DNA of 64,000 bases from Robiginitalea aurantiaca (GTDB lineage Bacteria > Bacteroidota > Bacteroidia > Flavobacteriales > Flavobacteriaceae): the NCBI RefSeq assembly GCF_030380815.1, contig NZ_JAUDUY010000011.1, positions 1-64,000 on the forward strand. Direction: 5' to 3'. Numbering within the stretch: the first letter of the stretch is position 1; the number at the start of each line of letters is the position of its first letter. Of this stretch, positions 1 through 8,954 are shown one piece after another. Under the pieces are notes generated by a model. The model was not told the DNA's origin, made no database searches, and worked only from the letters and a program-made list of their open reading frames with translations. The translations under genes and the position numbers were made by a program.

Positions 1-705
1 ACCGATGGTGACGGCGTACCAGATGGATGCGACATATGCACAGGCGGGGATGATTCCATCGACTCTGACGGGGATGGCATCCCGGATTTCTGTGATACGG
101 ATACCTGCGATAGCGTGACAGTAACCATTAATTTTGATGATTATGCCAAAGAAACATCCTGGGAACTCCTGGATGAAAATGGTGTCGTTGTTTTAGAAGG
201 TAGTGGATATTCGGATGCAGATGATTTTACAACTATAAATGAAAGCATCTGTCTTGAGGATGGTTGTTATGACTTTATCATATACGATAGCTATGGTGAT
301 GGAATATGTTGCGGTCAATACGGTGATGGCAGTTACAGTGTAACCCGGGCCGATGGAACAATAGTGGCTTCAGGAGCATCTTTTGGGGCTTCTGAAACAA
401 CAAATTTTTGTATAGGAACCGGAAGTATCGCTTTACAAGCACCATTAGCATCTAACAATAATCTGGTTGTATTTCCTAATCCTGCAAATGAAGAGGCGTA
501 TATAGGTTTTGAAGCACCAACTGAGGTATACTTCATACAAATTTTTGACATCACGGGTAGGTTAGTTCAGCAAATCGATGGAGGTCTTATCGACTATAAT
601 GGGATTCCATTAAATATTCGCGAATTACCCATCGGCGTTTATTTTGTTCGGACAACTAACAATGTAGGGATGCGCTTCCAGGGTAAATTAATAATTGAAA
701 GATAG
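1..705 (+). CDS. C-terminal part of a secreted T9SS cargo protein with calcium-binding TSP3-type repeats
   Basis: The reading frame is open from base 1, so the gene begins left of the window; 234 residues are visible. The first ~38 residues are Asp/Gly-rich repeats (DGDGVPDGCD, DSDGDGIPDFCD) of the thrombospondin type-3 kind, which bind calcium. Residues ~39-140 form a Cys-containing beta-rich module (motifs SYGDGICCG and ETTNFC) that often precedes sorting domains in flavobacterial secreted proteins. The last ~75 residues (from VVFPNPANEE to the terminal KLIIER) match the T9SS type A sorting domain, which directs export across the outer membrane and cell-surface attachment. The N-terminal catalytic or adhesive part is outside the window, so the function is unknown. 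The downstream genes are unrelated. Confidence 0.85.
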   Translation, partial: TDGDGVPDGCDICTGGDDSIDSDGDGIPDFCDTDTCDSVTVTINFDDYAKETSWELLDENGVVVLEGSGYSDADDFTTINESICLEDGCYDFIIYDSYGDGICCGQYGDGSYSVTRADGTIVASGASFGASETTNFCIGTGSIALQAPLASNNNLVVFPNPANEEAYIGFEAPTEVYFIQIFDITGRLVQQIDGGLIDYNGIPLNIRELPIGVYFVRTTNNVGMRFQGKLIIER

Positions 706-1002
706 TTTGGATTGCATACCTTGGAAAATAAATATACTCGATAGACCTACGGCAAAATAATCACTCCTCCCCTTCCTGCAAAAGGATGATTTTATTTAGT
801 TATCCTTGGGAACGGTCACAGAATTTCATTGCAGACTTATCTGGCGTGTGCCTTTCGGGGAGTTATCTGTGGCCAACTAAAATACTTCAACGATTAATTG
901 TGTATTTTGGTTCACTTTTTTTGATAACCTATCATATCTGGATTTCTTTGTTCAATAAATCGGAACTCGAAAAAGGCTATTAACTAATACTTTATCTAGA
1001 GA
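706..1002. other. AT-rich intergenic stretch, no supported gene
   Basis: These 297 bases separate the T9SS protein from the first FemAB-like gene. One 65-codon open frame (786-983, plus strand) is present but has no recognisable family and no promoter element. I see no TAnnTTTG element, terminator hairpin or RNA gene here. Confidence 0.5.
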
Positions 1003-2091
1003 ATGCTTGAATTGAAGTTTTTTCCTATTTCAGTTGAGGAGGATATATGGAGATATAAGTCACTACTTTCTCAGATCGATCCTTACAATCCATATTCCCG
1101 TTATGAATTGATCGATTTGGAGTCCAGCAGAGACAATAAAAGTCTGAATTACTTTTTACTTACTTCTAAAGGATTACCAATTGTTTTAATGCCATTTTAT
1201 CTTGAAAAGATACATATAGAAAATGAACCTACTGCCTATTTTGACGTTACCACCCCTTGGGGATATATGGGGCCTATAGTGAAACCTGAGAACATTTCCA
1301 TCCTGGAATCATTTTGGAAAAAAGCAGACGAATGGTACCGTTCAAATAATGTGATATCTGAGTTTGTCAGATTCAGTTTCAATGGGAATCAAATGGGCTA
1401 TTCGGGCACTATAGCACATACCTTATCAAATATTCGGGGAAGGCTTCTGTCAACGGAGGAATTATGGGGCGGATTCAAACGATCCGTAAGAAAAAATTAC
1501 AATACTGCCATTCGAAATCAATTGGTTTATAGGATTTATCACAAAAACATTCCTGTTGAAAAAATTGAGGATTTCTATTCGATATGGAAAGGAACCATGG
1601 ATCGATTGGAAGCTGCTCCCTCGTATTACCACTCTTTGGATTACTTCAGTAATTACATTTGTAATAACGAAGACTGCTGTGCATTGGCAATCGTGGAGAA
1701 TCCGGATGGGGTTGCCATTTCGACAGAATTACTGCTCTTCAATGAGGATACCATGTTTTCTTTTTTGGGAGGGACGGATGCGAAATACTTTGCCTCAAGA
1801 CCAAATGACCTCTTGAAAATAGAGTCCATGAAATGGGCCAGGGAGCAAGGGCTGAAATATTATATGTTGGGAGGTGGTTTGAGTGATGGGGACACCTTAT
1901 ATCAATATAAGAAGAAGTTTTTTCCTGAGGAACCAGAGGTGATTTTCTACACCGGAAGAAAAATTGTTAACCCGGAAGTCTACGGCGAAATTAGTTTATT
2001 ATCCGGTTTCGGATATTCAGAACCCTTTATCCAAAACGATTTAAGCAATCGTTTTTTTCCTAAATACAGAAGCCAAAAAGTGAGCCTTTGA
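1003..2091 (+). CDS. FemAB/GNAT-like acyltransferase (paralogue 1)
   Basis: This 362-residue cytoplasmic protein has no signal peptide or membrane segment. It resembles GNAT-fold enzymes related to the Fem aminoacyl transferases and BioF2-type acetyltransferases, which move an acyl or aminoacyl group onto a sugar or peptidoglycan precursor. Features are a tandem GNAT-like layout, a central TPWGYMGPI segment, a KRSVRKNYNTAIRN basic helix, and a C-terminal block with LGGG followed by QYKKKFFPEE and FYTGRKI. It is clearly homologous along its length to the protein at 4076-5173: both share YKK-FFP and FYTGRKI-N-EVY. It precedes a flavoprotein at 2332, so the three plus-strand genes look like one cassette. 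The ATG at 1003 is the only good start. Donor and acceptor cannot be read from sequence. Codon use is AT-rich compared with genes further right. Confidence 0.7.
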   Translation: MLELKFFPISVEEDIWRYKSLLSQIDPYNPYSRYELIDLESSRDNKSLNYFLLTSKGLPIVLMPFYLEKIHIENEPTAYFDVTTPWGYMGPIVKPENISILESFWKKADEWYRSNNVISEFVRFSFNGNQMGYSGTIAHTLSNIRGRLLSTEELWGGFKRSVRKNYNTAIRNQLVYRIYHKNIPVEKIEDFYSIWKGTMDRLEAAPSYYHSLDYFSNYICNNEDCCALAIVENPDGVAISTELLLFNEDTMFSFLGGTDAKYFASRPNDLLKIESMKWAREQGLKYYMLGGGLSDGDTLYQYKKKFFPEEPEVIFYTGRKIVNPEVYGEISLLSGFGYSEPFIQNDLSNRFFPKYRSQKVSL

Positions 2092-2331
2092 TTAGATCAG
2101 ACTCATTTTATAGATTCGGGGTTAACAAAGGATTGAAGGCTTAACCAGAGATGTATTTTGGCGCTTAATCTATAATTAGATTAGTTAGTCTATATAACAT
2201 AAAGATTTATTAGCGTATATATTATCTTTATCTGACTGATCATGGGCTGCTAGCACCTTAAACTAATAGTTTAAAGCATTTCCGAAATCAAATGATTATC
2301 CTTTTTAATATGGCTGAATTAGTTTTTAGCC
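2092..2331. other. AT-rich spacer with a small inverted repeat
   Basis: A 240-base non-coding spacer upstream of the flavoprotein gene. At 2167-2182 there is a perfect inverted repeat, AATCTA-TAAT-TAGATT, which could be an operator or a weak hairpin. TATCTTTA near 2224 differs by one base from the Bacteroidota -7 element TAnnTTTG, so a weak promoter for the gene at 2332 is possible but unproven. Confidence 0.3.
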
Positions 2332-3936
2332 ATGACCATAAAACTTGGGAGTCTTGTGACACAATATAATCAAGAGAGTATTCAGGAGATCACCTTTATC
2401 GGGGCTGGTATTGCTACGGCATATTCGCTACTAGGTTTAATAGAAAAACTGAAGCAGAGCAACATCAAAACGCCTTTAAAGGTTACCATTATCGATAAAC
2501 ACCCGGACTTCTTCAAAGGGATTCCATATGGTGACAGATCGGGTAACTCTGTTTTACTGATTAATGCCCTAAACCGATTCATGCCGGAACCACACAGGGG
2601 TAAGTTTGTTGCATGGTTAAACCAAAACAGGGATGCTCTTTTGGATGATTTTCGGAAAAATGGAGGGGCAAAAACTGAAAAATGGGTTTCTGATAATCTA
2701 TCGAGCATTCTCGAAAATCAATGGGATACATTATATATTCCCAGGTATTTCTACGGAAAGTATATCTCCGAATTGTTACATAATGTGATTTCAGAAAATG
2801 AACAAAGAGGGGTCATTAAACTCTCTTACGTTCTGGACCAGGCAGATGATATTACTAAAAGTGAATCCATTTTTACAATTATCACACAAGTAGGAATAAA
2901 TATTCAATCTAAACTTGTTGTGTTATCTGTTGGCTCTCTACCTACCAAAAGAGTCTTTGAACAAACCCCCGTCATTAAGGATCATAATTTTTTATTGATC
3001 AATGATCTGTACGAAGATAGCCTGCCATCGAGATTTAAAATGATCAGGGACTTTTTAGCAAAAAGGAAAGGTCAGGATACCAATGTATTGGTCCTAGGGG
3101 CAAATGCAAGTTCTCTTGAGACACTTTATAAGTTTTCTGATGAGGAGCAGCTAAATCAGAATGTCACAAATTATACTGTTTTATCTTCTCAGGGCATTAT
3201 GCCGGATTCAGAGGTAGATACAGAGGGGCAGAAGAGATTCATTCCTGAGCATCTGAAAGCACTTTCAGATGTAAAAGAACTAACAGCCGAAAAAATTGCA
3301 AATGCTGCTTACAGTGATCTGTCCGAAGCTCGGGAATTGGGTCTTGGCGCTGCCTCGACGGTTAATGTGATCTCAAAGCATGTCGGGATTTTGCTGCCCA
3401 GACTGAGTTTTTCAGAGTCGAAAGTTTTTGCCTGTGAGTACGGCAACAGTATTGGCCGAATGCAGCGCTGTGCGGGGGCCCACTATACAAATACACTAAA
3501 AGAATTGAGCAAAACAAAGCGCCTTCGCCATATAGCTGGGCGGTTTTTCGCATTGAAGCCTTCAGAGAAAGGAGAGGCAGGACTACATTTGGAATATATA
3601 GCACGCCACTCTGGTAAAAAAAGTCTGGATCCTATGGATTTTAACATTGTGGTGAACTGTATGGGAGCTACTGATCTGAAAAGTAATGATACGCCATTAT
3701 TATTGAAAAATTTAATTTCCAAAAACTTTATCACACCAAATGCTTCAGGTATAGGCCTGGAGGTAGATTCCGAATTTCAGGGGTCTGAAAACCTATTTAT
3801 TATTGGGCCTTTGCTAGCTGGTAATGTAATTGATAACAAACCACTTTGGCACCTTGAGCACTGTGGTCGCATTATTTGGAGCAGTAACCTTATGGCTAGC
3901 AGTTTAGCCCAAAGAATTTATACTGCAATAGCTTAG
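2332..3936 (+). CDS. FAD/NAD(P)-binding oxidoreductase-like protein (NAD_binding_9 type)
   Basis: A 534-residue soluble flavoprotein. An N-terminal Rossmann motif is visible at residues 22-29 (FIGAGIAT), followed by GIPYG near residue 60, typical of the NAD_binding_9 family. A second dinucleotide-binding segment (VLVLGANASS) lies near residue 252. The C-terminal part has VVNCMGAT and a FIIGPLLAGN-type closing strand that contacts FAD in two-domain flavoproteins. Such a layout recalls N-hydroxylating or Baeyer-Villiger monooxygenases, but no substrate signature is visible, so only oxidoreductase can be claimed. It sits between two FemAB-like paralogues, which suggests it oxidises a substrate or product of those transferases (inference). 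ATG start; no signal peptide. Confidence 0.7.
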   Translation: MTIKLGSLVTQYNQESIQEITFIGAGIATAYSLLGLIEKLKQSNIKTPLKVTIIDKHPDFFKGIPYGDRSGNSVLLINALNRFMPEPHRGKFVAWLNQNRDALLDDFRKNGGAKTEKWVSDNLSSILENQWDTLYIPRYFYGKYISELLHNVISENEQRGVIKLSYVLDQADDITKSESIFTIITQVGINIQSKLVVLSVGSLPTKRVFEQTPVIKDHNFLLINDLYEDSLPSRFKMIRDFLAKRKGQDTNVLVLGANASSLETLYKFSDEEQLNQNVTNYTVLSSQGIMPDSEVDTEGQKRFIPEHLKALSDVKELTAEKIANAAYSDLSEARELGLGAASTVNVISKHVGILLPRLSFSESKVFACEYGNSIGRMQRCAGAHYTNTLKELSKTKRLRHIAGRFFALKPSEKGEAGLHLEYIARHSGKKSLDPMDFNIVVNCMGATDLKSNDTPLLLKNLISKNFITPNASGIGLEVDSEFQGSENLFIIGPLLAGNVIDNKPLWHLEHCGRIIWSSNLMASSLAQRIYTAIA

Positions 3937-4075
3937 CCCATTTTAAAGTAATCTTTTTATTCGTTCTGCGTTTATTATTTACTCACATTTGCAAAGTTTT
4001 AGGAATGCGTAATCCTGTTCAAATAGCGCGGTAAGGATAATTCTAATGATTGCAGCCAAGTATTGATTATAATTT

Positions 4076-5173
4076 ATGACAAAAGGGGTTCTGAAAATAT
4101 TAACTCTGAATATCCAAAGCGACCGAGATAAATTCGTCCAATTATCCAAACAAGTCTATCCGAGTTATCCTTTTGTCAGTTTGAAGTACATCATTGAATC
4201 CAAGATGCAACTGGAGACATTGAAGAGTTTTATCTATTACGTGGAGGACACCCCAAAAATACTTATGCTCTTTCATCAAAGACCAATCCTGGTTGGAGAA
4301 GAGGAAACGAGTTATTATGACACGATAAGTCCTTACGGTTATAGTGGTCCAATGTTCCGGTTGCCTGCAGATCCTGAAATTATATCTGCCTTTTGGACAG
4401 CCGTTGATTCATGGTATCATAGAAACAATATCGTAAGCGAATTTATTCGTTTTAGTCTTAATAACAATCACTTGTGCTACAATGGCTGTATCATGGAGAC
4501 CCTTGCCACTGTTAGGGGTAAAATAGTTCCCGAAGAGGTTCAGTTTTCGAATTTTAAGAAAAAAGTTCGAAATAACATCAGGCGCGCCATAAAGAGTGAA
4601 CTCACATCGGAAATTCATTTCAAGGAAATACCGCTTAAGGCTATTCTTGAATTCTATAAAATCTATACGGATACTTTAGAAAGGCATAAAGCGATAAAAC
4701 GATATTATTTCGGGTTAGACTATTTTAAGAACCTTCTCCGTCAGGATCACGAAGATAACAGCTATGCATTAGCTATTATTCGAAGGGATGGCATTCCAAT
4801 CTCAGTAGAGTTATTAGTGCTAACCAGGGAAACTGTATATTCCTATCTGGGGGGTACTGACGTGGCTTATTTTGAATATAGGCCTAACGATTATCTTAAA
4901 TACTGTGTAATAAATTGGGCCAGAGATAAAGGTTATAAATATTATAACCTTGGGGGAGGCCAAAAGGCAAATGACTCATTGTACCGTTACAAGAAATCGT
5001 TCTTTCCAAAGGACGAAGATCTGACATTCTATACAGGCCGGAAAATTATCAATAAGGAAGTTTATAATAGCCTTGTTGAGGAGTTTTGTAAATCGAATAA
5101 ACTACCCATCCCGAAATCCTCTGACCCTTGTAAGGGAGGATTTTTTCCGCAGTACAGGATCGAAAGCATATAG
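4076..5173 (+). CDS. FemAB/GNAT-like acyltransferase (paralogue 2)
   Basis: A 365-residue paralogue of the protein at 1003-2091, with the same layout: SPYGYSGPM, a NNIVSEFIRFSLNNN block, the basic helix KKKVRNNIRRAIK, then NLGGG, RYKKSFFPK and FYTGRKI near the end. No signal peptide or membrane helix is seen. By family it should transfer an acyl or aminoacyl group in the cytoplasm; the acceptor is unknown. Two related transferases in one cassette could act on successive positions or use different donors (inference). The ATG at 4076 fits the conserved N-terminus. It ends 64 bases before the convergent acetyltransferase gene. Confidence 0.7.
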   Translation: MTKGVLKILTLNIQSDRDKFVQLSKQVYPSYPFVSLKYIIESKMQLETLKSFIYYVEDTPKILMLFHQRPILVGEEETSYYDTISPYGYSGPMFRLPADPEIISAFWTAVDSWYHRNNIVSEFIRFSLNNNHLCYNGCIMETLATVRGKIVPEEVQFSNFKKKVRNNIRRAIKSELTSEIHFKEIPLKAILEFYKIYTDTLERHKAIKRYYFGLDYFKNLLRQDHEDNSYALAIIRRDGIPISVELLVLTRETVYSYLGGTDVAYFEYRPNDYLKYCVINWARDKGYKYYNLGGGQKANDSLYRYKKSFFPKDEDLTFYTGRKIINKEVYNSLVEEFCKSNKLPIPKSSDPCKGGFFPQYRIESI

Positions 5174-5202
5174 ATTCCGCTAAGTTATTCTGAGAAATTA
5201 AA

Positions 5203-5227
5203 TAGGCTCACCATATTTTGTGAGACC
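5203..5227 (-). terminator. Possible terminator of the NeuD-like gene
   Basis: A hairpin CTCAC (5207-5211) / GTGAG (5220-5224), extended by a GG/CC pair around one bulged base, lies between convergent genes. On the minus strand it is followed by a T-rich stretch (TATTTAATTT), as expected for a weak terminator after the gene that ends at 5238. Confidence 0.3.
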
Positions 5228-5237
5228 AGTGTGCAGA

Positions 5238-5879
5238 TCATTCTTTATACCTGATAATCCTTCCCGGATTTCCGACCACTACGGCTTTATCTGGGACGTC
5301 TTTAATCAGAACACTACCTGCTCCAATCAAACAACTTTCCCCTATTACACTAATCCCGGTCATCCCGGTTACCCCGATTCCTATAAAAGCACAACGCTTA
5401 ACCCTTATAAGGGCTCCAATATTCACACCAGAGGAGAGAAATACTCCTTCTTCAATTACTGTATGATGGGCAACCGTGCTGGAGGTATTCATCATGAAAT
5501 AGTTTCCAATACGGGTATGGGGCATGATAATGTTCCCAGGAAACATGTAAATAGCTTCTCCCAAATGAACATCAGGACCAATAACCACAGATGGATGTAT
5601 ATAACTTGGCGTGTTGTATCCAAGTGCTTTTAAGGAAGATAAGTACTTTACTCTTATGATATTGACCCCGAGAGGGCAATATACATCATCGATCAACTCT
5701 TGATACTCAGAGGTGAGAAGATCATTATAGGTACCCATAACAGGCAGTCCAAGAACACTTTTTCCAACGAGATCCGGACTGTCATCAATAAAACCTATGA
5801 CATTCACGTCTGCCTCCCGAAGGTATGAGCACAAAACCTGTCCGTGCGTTCCAGCGCCAATAATTATAGATTTTTTCAT
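5238..5879 (-). CDS. NeuD/PglD-like sugar O-acetyltransferase
   Basis: A 213-residue acetyltransferase. Residues 1-75 form a small Rossmann-like domain (SIIIGAGTHG, then VIGFIDDSP) as in PglD and NeuD. Residues ~90-205 are left-handed beta-helix hexapeptide repeats (for example HPSVVIGPDV, VFLSSGVNIGA). The His pair in TVAHHTVIEEG matches the catalytic base region of the family. Family members use acetyl-CoA to acetylate a sugar hydroxyl or amino group during surface glycan synthesis. No glycosyltransferase or nucleotide-sugar gene is in view, so the substrate is unknown. It is convergent with the FemAB cassette and may belong to the same surface-modification region. ATG start at 5879. Confidence 0.8.
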   Translation of the reverse strand: MKKSIIIGAGTHGQVLCSYLREADVNVIGFIDDSPDLVGKSVLGLPVMGTYNDLLTSEYQELIDDVYCPLGVNIIRVKYLSSLKALGYNTPSYIHPSVVIGPDVHLGEAIYMFPGNIIMPHTRIGNYFMMNTSSTVAHHTVIEEGVFLSSGVNIGALIRVKRCAFIGIGVTGMTGISVIGESCLIGAGSVLIKDVPDKAVVVGNPGRIIRYKE

Positions 5880-6128
5880 TTAATTGTGCCACTTCGTTTG
5901 TGGCCCGTTAAGGTATTCTTAATTCTATAGTTAATCAAATTGGAAGGTCAAACAGATAGTAATTGTCGTTGAACTTATTGAGATAATCGAATTGGAAATT
6001 TACAGTTGTTATATTTAAATAGACTATAGACTTAATGGTATGGGCTTAGTAAAACGTTGTGCCTTAAGATAATACTTATTTCAATATTCGAATCTAGTTG
6101 GCCTGGATATTAATAATCATGTGTACGA

Positions 6129-6147
6129 ATTTTTGAGCTCCAAAAAT
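6129..6147. repeat. Inverted repeat with 7-base arms
   Basis: ATTTTTG (6129-6135), spacer AGCTC, CAAAAAT (6141-6147). The arms are perfect. It could be an operator or a hairpin; it lies 250 bases upstream of the NeuD-like gene start, and no role can be assigned. Confidence 0.35.
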
Positions 6148-6259
6148 GTAATAAACACCATCATGTCCAACGACAAACATTTTACCTTAAGCTCTTAAAA
6201 TTATTCAGCCTTTAAAGGTTCTTTATTCCCTTGAGATTCCCGCTGCTCTCAAGAAATCC

Positions 6260-6285
6260 AAAAATAGAATAGTTGAGATCTATTC
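6260..6285 (-). terminator. Probable terminator of the OmpA-family gene
   Basis: On the minus strand a GAATAG/CTATTC stem with a 7-base loop (6267-6285) is followed by TATTTTT (down to 6260). It lies about 30 bases after the stop codon at 6316. The stem is AT-rich, so confidence is moderate. Confidence 0.4.
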
Positions 6286-6315
6286 ATGTTCAGAATACTC
6301 TGGATGGAAATATTC

Positions 6316-7503
6316 CTAATAATCCTGAATGACGATCTCCACCCTCCTGTTGATGGCGTGCTCTTCTTCTGTACAGCGAACCCCATCTGCACAAGAATTC
6401 AGCAACTGGGTCTCCCCATGGGCCGAGGTAAGGATGCGATCTGAACGAACACCCTGCCCTACCAGGAATTCTTTGGTTCTATCTGCCCGCCTTTGGGAGA
6501 GTAATTGATTATACGCTGCAGGTCCTCGTGAATCGGTATGGGCACTCAGTGAAAATGAGAGTGCGCTATTTTTCTCCATAAAAGCTGCTGTTCTGCGCAG
6601 TGTTTCTTTGGATTCATTTGTAAGGTTTGCGGAATCGAAAGCAAAATTAATCGAGCCGAGGTCTTCAAGTTCACGTTTCAGGGCTTCCCGTTTTTCGGCC
6701 TCCTCTTGCTGCCTGGCAGCCTCAGCAGCCGCAAGGGCTTCTTCCCGGCGCAATTGCTCTTCCAATGCCCTTTTTCTTGATAGTTCTTCTGCATTCTGAA
6801 TGGAATCGGCCACCCGTTGTTCCTCAGCTTTCATGGCTTCAATAAGGGCGAGTTTCTCCGCTCCCTTCTTTGTTAACTCCTTTTCCATACCAAATCGATA
6901 GACCACACCTGCCCCGTGCTGTATGTGATTCGTACTCTCGCTTTCGAGACCCCACTTTCCTGTAGAGTTCAGATCTGCCCCCCAGCGTTCCGAAAACCAC
7001 AACCGAAAGCCGATTATCGCATTTGCGGTTCGTCGTCGCACCTCGGTTTGGGTATACCCAAGTCCTGCTCCGATATAGGGGTCAAAAATTCCGGTTTCTC
7101 CGACAAGCCTGTTCAGGTCGTAACTTATTCGTGAATCAACAGCCCAGTATTCCGATTCCTCAGTTATGGGCTGTCCATCGATGACCTTGCCTTCTTTAAA
7201 TTTGTTGTAAGTTCCAATTAACTCCAGACCGATGCCACTTTTGAAATAGCGCCCAAAACTGAGCCTGGAAGGATATGGAACTGTGTTCCACATTTCAGAA
7301 AGCGCATAATTCTGCCTGGCCCTCCAGGAATCGTCAACAATATTAATTCCCAGTCCGGCAAGCCAGTAGCTCGTGACAAGACTGTCTTTTTTGGTGAGTT
7401 GTGGTATGGTATCATTTGGAAGCGCAGTAGGCAGTTCCTGGCCCATTAAAGGATAGATCGCCAGCAGTATGACTACTAAGGCATAGTTGATTCGGTAAAG
7501 CAT
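6316..7503 (-). CDS. OmpA-family outer membrane protein
   Basis: The protein is 395 residues from the ATG at 7503. A longer frame from a TTG at 7527 is rejected because that codon lies inside the promoter's -7 element. A signal peptide (NYALVVILLAIYPLMG then Q) is followed by a beta-barrel-like region to about residue 200. Next is a strongly charged coiled-coil stretch (Glu/Ala/Arg-rich, about 205-285) and a C-terminal OmpA domain of ~110 residues with AHTDSRG and QRRADRTKEFL, which binds diaminopimelate in peptidoglycan. The final NRRVEIVI strand is typical. The protein should tie the outer membrane to the cell wall. It appears monocistronic, with its own promoter and terminator. Confidence 0.85.
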   Translation of the reverse strand: MLYRINYALVVILLAIYPLMGQELPTALPNDTIPQLTKKDSLVTSYWLAGLGINIVDDSWRARQNYALSEMWNTVPYPSRLSFGRYFKSGIGLELIGTYNKFKEGKVIDGQPITEESEYWAVDSRISYDLNRLVGETGIFDPYIGAGLGYTQTEVRRRTANAIIGFRLWFSERWGADLNSTGKWGLESESTNHIQHGAGVVYRFGMEKELTKKGAEKLALIEAMKAEEQRVADSIQNAEELSRKRALEEQLRREEALAAAEAARQQEEAEKREALKRELEDLGSINFAFDSANLTNESKETLRRTAAFMEKNSALSFSLSAHTDSRGPAAYNQLLSQRRADRTKEFLVGQGVRSDRILTSAHGETQLLNSCADGVRCTEEEHAINRRVEIVIQDY

Positions 7504-7524
7504 GTTACTCAGATTTGGGTACCA

Positions 7525-7554
7525 CAAAGATATGCCAGGATGCCCTTATTCCAA
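7525..7554 (-). promoter_or_regulatory. Promoter of the OmpA-family gene
   Basis: On the minus strand TATCTTTG (7532 down to 7525) matches the Bacteroidota -7 consensus TAnnTTTG exactly. A TTG (7554-7552) lies 19 bases upstream, the expected -33 position. The ATG at 7503 is 21 bases downstream. Confidence 0.65.
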
Positions 7555-7682
7555 GTTGGGTTCTATGAACTACCTCTTAGTACGGGCCAATGACAGGACT
7601 TCCATATTGAATCGCCATGCATAATACGAAAAATGGAGAATCCTCAGACCAATAACCCTATTAAGGGGTTGAACGAACAGGT

Positions 7683-8939
7683 TCAGACAATCATACCCGC
7701 TGCTACCGTTTCATTGGTCATGTCGTCTACAAGAATCACACTCCCTGTGGTGCGGTTTTCGCGATACGAATCGATCATCAGCGGCTTGGTTGTTCGAATC
7801 CGGGCTTTACAGATCTCATTCATAGATAATTCCTTGTCGTCAGGGTTCCGGTTCAGGGATTGGATGTCAATTTTATGGATCACCTCCTTGATCACGGCTT
7901 TTTGCTGATTTGAAGTATGCAGGATCGTATACTTTGCCCTGGGTTTGGCCGGACTGTTATTCAACCAGCATAACATAACTTCCAGGTCCTGAGTGGCCTT
8001 CGGCTGGTTGTTCGATCGGACGATCATATCACCACGACTGACATCAATGTCATCTTCGAGACTTATGGAAATAGACATGGGAGCAAAAGCTTCTTCCAAT
8101 GGCCCATCGGGCCCTTCAATTCCCTTAATTCGTGAGGTAAAACCGGATGGAAGAACAGTTATTTCATCACCTTTCCTGAAAATACCCCCAGCAATACGTC
8201 CGGCATAGGCCCGGTAATCGAGATATCCCTCGCTTTGGGGGCGCAGTACGGTCTGAACCGGGAATCGGGCATCTACTTTATTGATATCACTGCTGATATG
8301 CAAGGTTTCCAGGGTATGAAGTAAAGGAGCACCCATATACCATTTCATATGCTCCGAACGGTTTACCACATTATCGCCCAACAATGCAGATATCGGGATA
8401 AATCGAATATCCGGGATCAACATTTTAGAGGCAAAAGCCTCAAACTGATTGACAATAGACTGATACGTATCCTCCCTAAAATCGACAAGGTCCATTTTAT
8501 TAACACAGACAATGACATGTGGAATATTAAGCAGGGAGGCGATAAATGCGTGGCGTTTGGTCTGTTCAATCACTCCGTGGCGCGCATCGATCAAAATAAT
8601 CGCTGCATTCGCCGTTGAGGCGCCAGTAACCATGTTTCGGGTATATTGAATATGCCCTGGGGTATCTGCTATAATGAATTTTCGCTTTGGGGTGGTGAAG
8701 TACCTGTAGGCTACATCTATAGTAATACCCTGTTCGCGTTCATCCTTCAAACCGTCCGTGAAAAGGGCTAAATCAACCCCATCCAATCCTTTTTGCTTAC
8801 TTGTCGTGGTCACTGCTTCCAACTGATCCTCAAAAAGGGATTTGGAATCATACAACAACCTTCCAATCAGGGTGCTTTTACCGTCATCCACACTTCCGGC
8901 GGTGGTAAAACGCAATAATTGACTTTTATTTAGTTCCAT
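7683..8939 (-). CDS. cysN: Sulfate adenylyltransferase subunit 1 (GTPase subunit)
   Basis: A 418-residue elongation-factor-like GTPase. The P-loop is at residues 15-22 (GSVDDGKS), DTPGH at 92-96 and NKMD at 147-150, followed by beta-barrel domains II and III. With CysD it forms ATP sulfurylase, making adenosine 5'-phosphosulfate from ATP and sulfate with GTP hydrolysis driving the reaction. It has no fused CysC domain; CysC is a separate upstream gene. The start ATG at 8939 lies 15 bases after cysD, as last gene of the cysQ-DUF2061-cysC-cysD-cysN operon. Confidence 0.95.
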   Translation of the reverse strand: MELNKSQLLRFTTAGSVDDGKSTLIGRLLYDSKSLFEDQLEAVTTTSKQKGLDGVDLALFTDGLKDEREQGITIDVAYRYFTTPKRKFIIADTPGHIQYTRNMVTGASTANAAIILIDARHGVIEQTKRHAFIASLLNIPHVIVCVNKMDLVDFREDTYQSIVNQFEAFASKMLIPDIRFIPISALLGDNVVNRSEHMKWYMGAPLLHTLETLHISSDINKVDARFPVQTVLRPQSEGYLDYRAYAGRIAGGIFRKGDEITVLPSGFTSRIKGIEGPDGPLEEAFAPMSISISLEDDIDVSRGDMIVRSNNQPKATQDLEVMLCWLNNSPAKPRAKYTILHTSNQQKAVIKEVIHKIDIQSLNRNPDDKELSMNEICKARIRTTKPLMIDSYRENRTTGSVILVDDMTNETVAAGMIV

Positions 8940-8954
8940 GGTATAATTTATTCT

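Larger units (their letters stand above)
5880..6315. other. Intergenic stretch with short palindromes
   Basis: These 436 bases carry no supported ORF. Visible structures are an inverted repeat at 6129-6147, a 10-base palindrome CCTTTAAAGG at 6209-6218, and a terminator-like hairpin at 6260-6285. No TAnnTTTG promoter element was found upstream of the NeuD-like gene. Confidence 0.5.

Noticed and set aside
786-983. 65-codon plus-strand ORF between the T9SS gene and the first FemAB-like gene
   Set aside because: Translation has no recognisable domain or homology pattern, no promoter and AT-rich random-like composition; treated as chance.
2332-3936. Naming the flavoprotein an L-ornithine or lysine N-monooxygenase
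   Set aside because: The two dinucleotide motifs fit, but no substrate-binding signature or siderophore gene is visible.
7504-7527. TTG start extending the OmpA-family protein by eight residues
   Set aside because: The TTG lies inside the -7 element TATCTTTG, so it would be upstream of the transcription start.
7662-7678. Hairpin AACCC/GGGTT downstream of cysN as a terminator
   Set aside because: Only five base pairs and no T-run on the minus strand.
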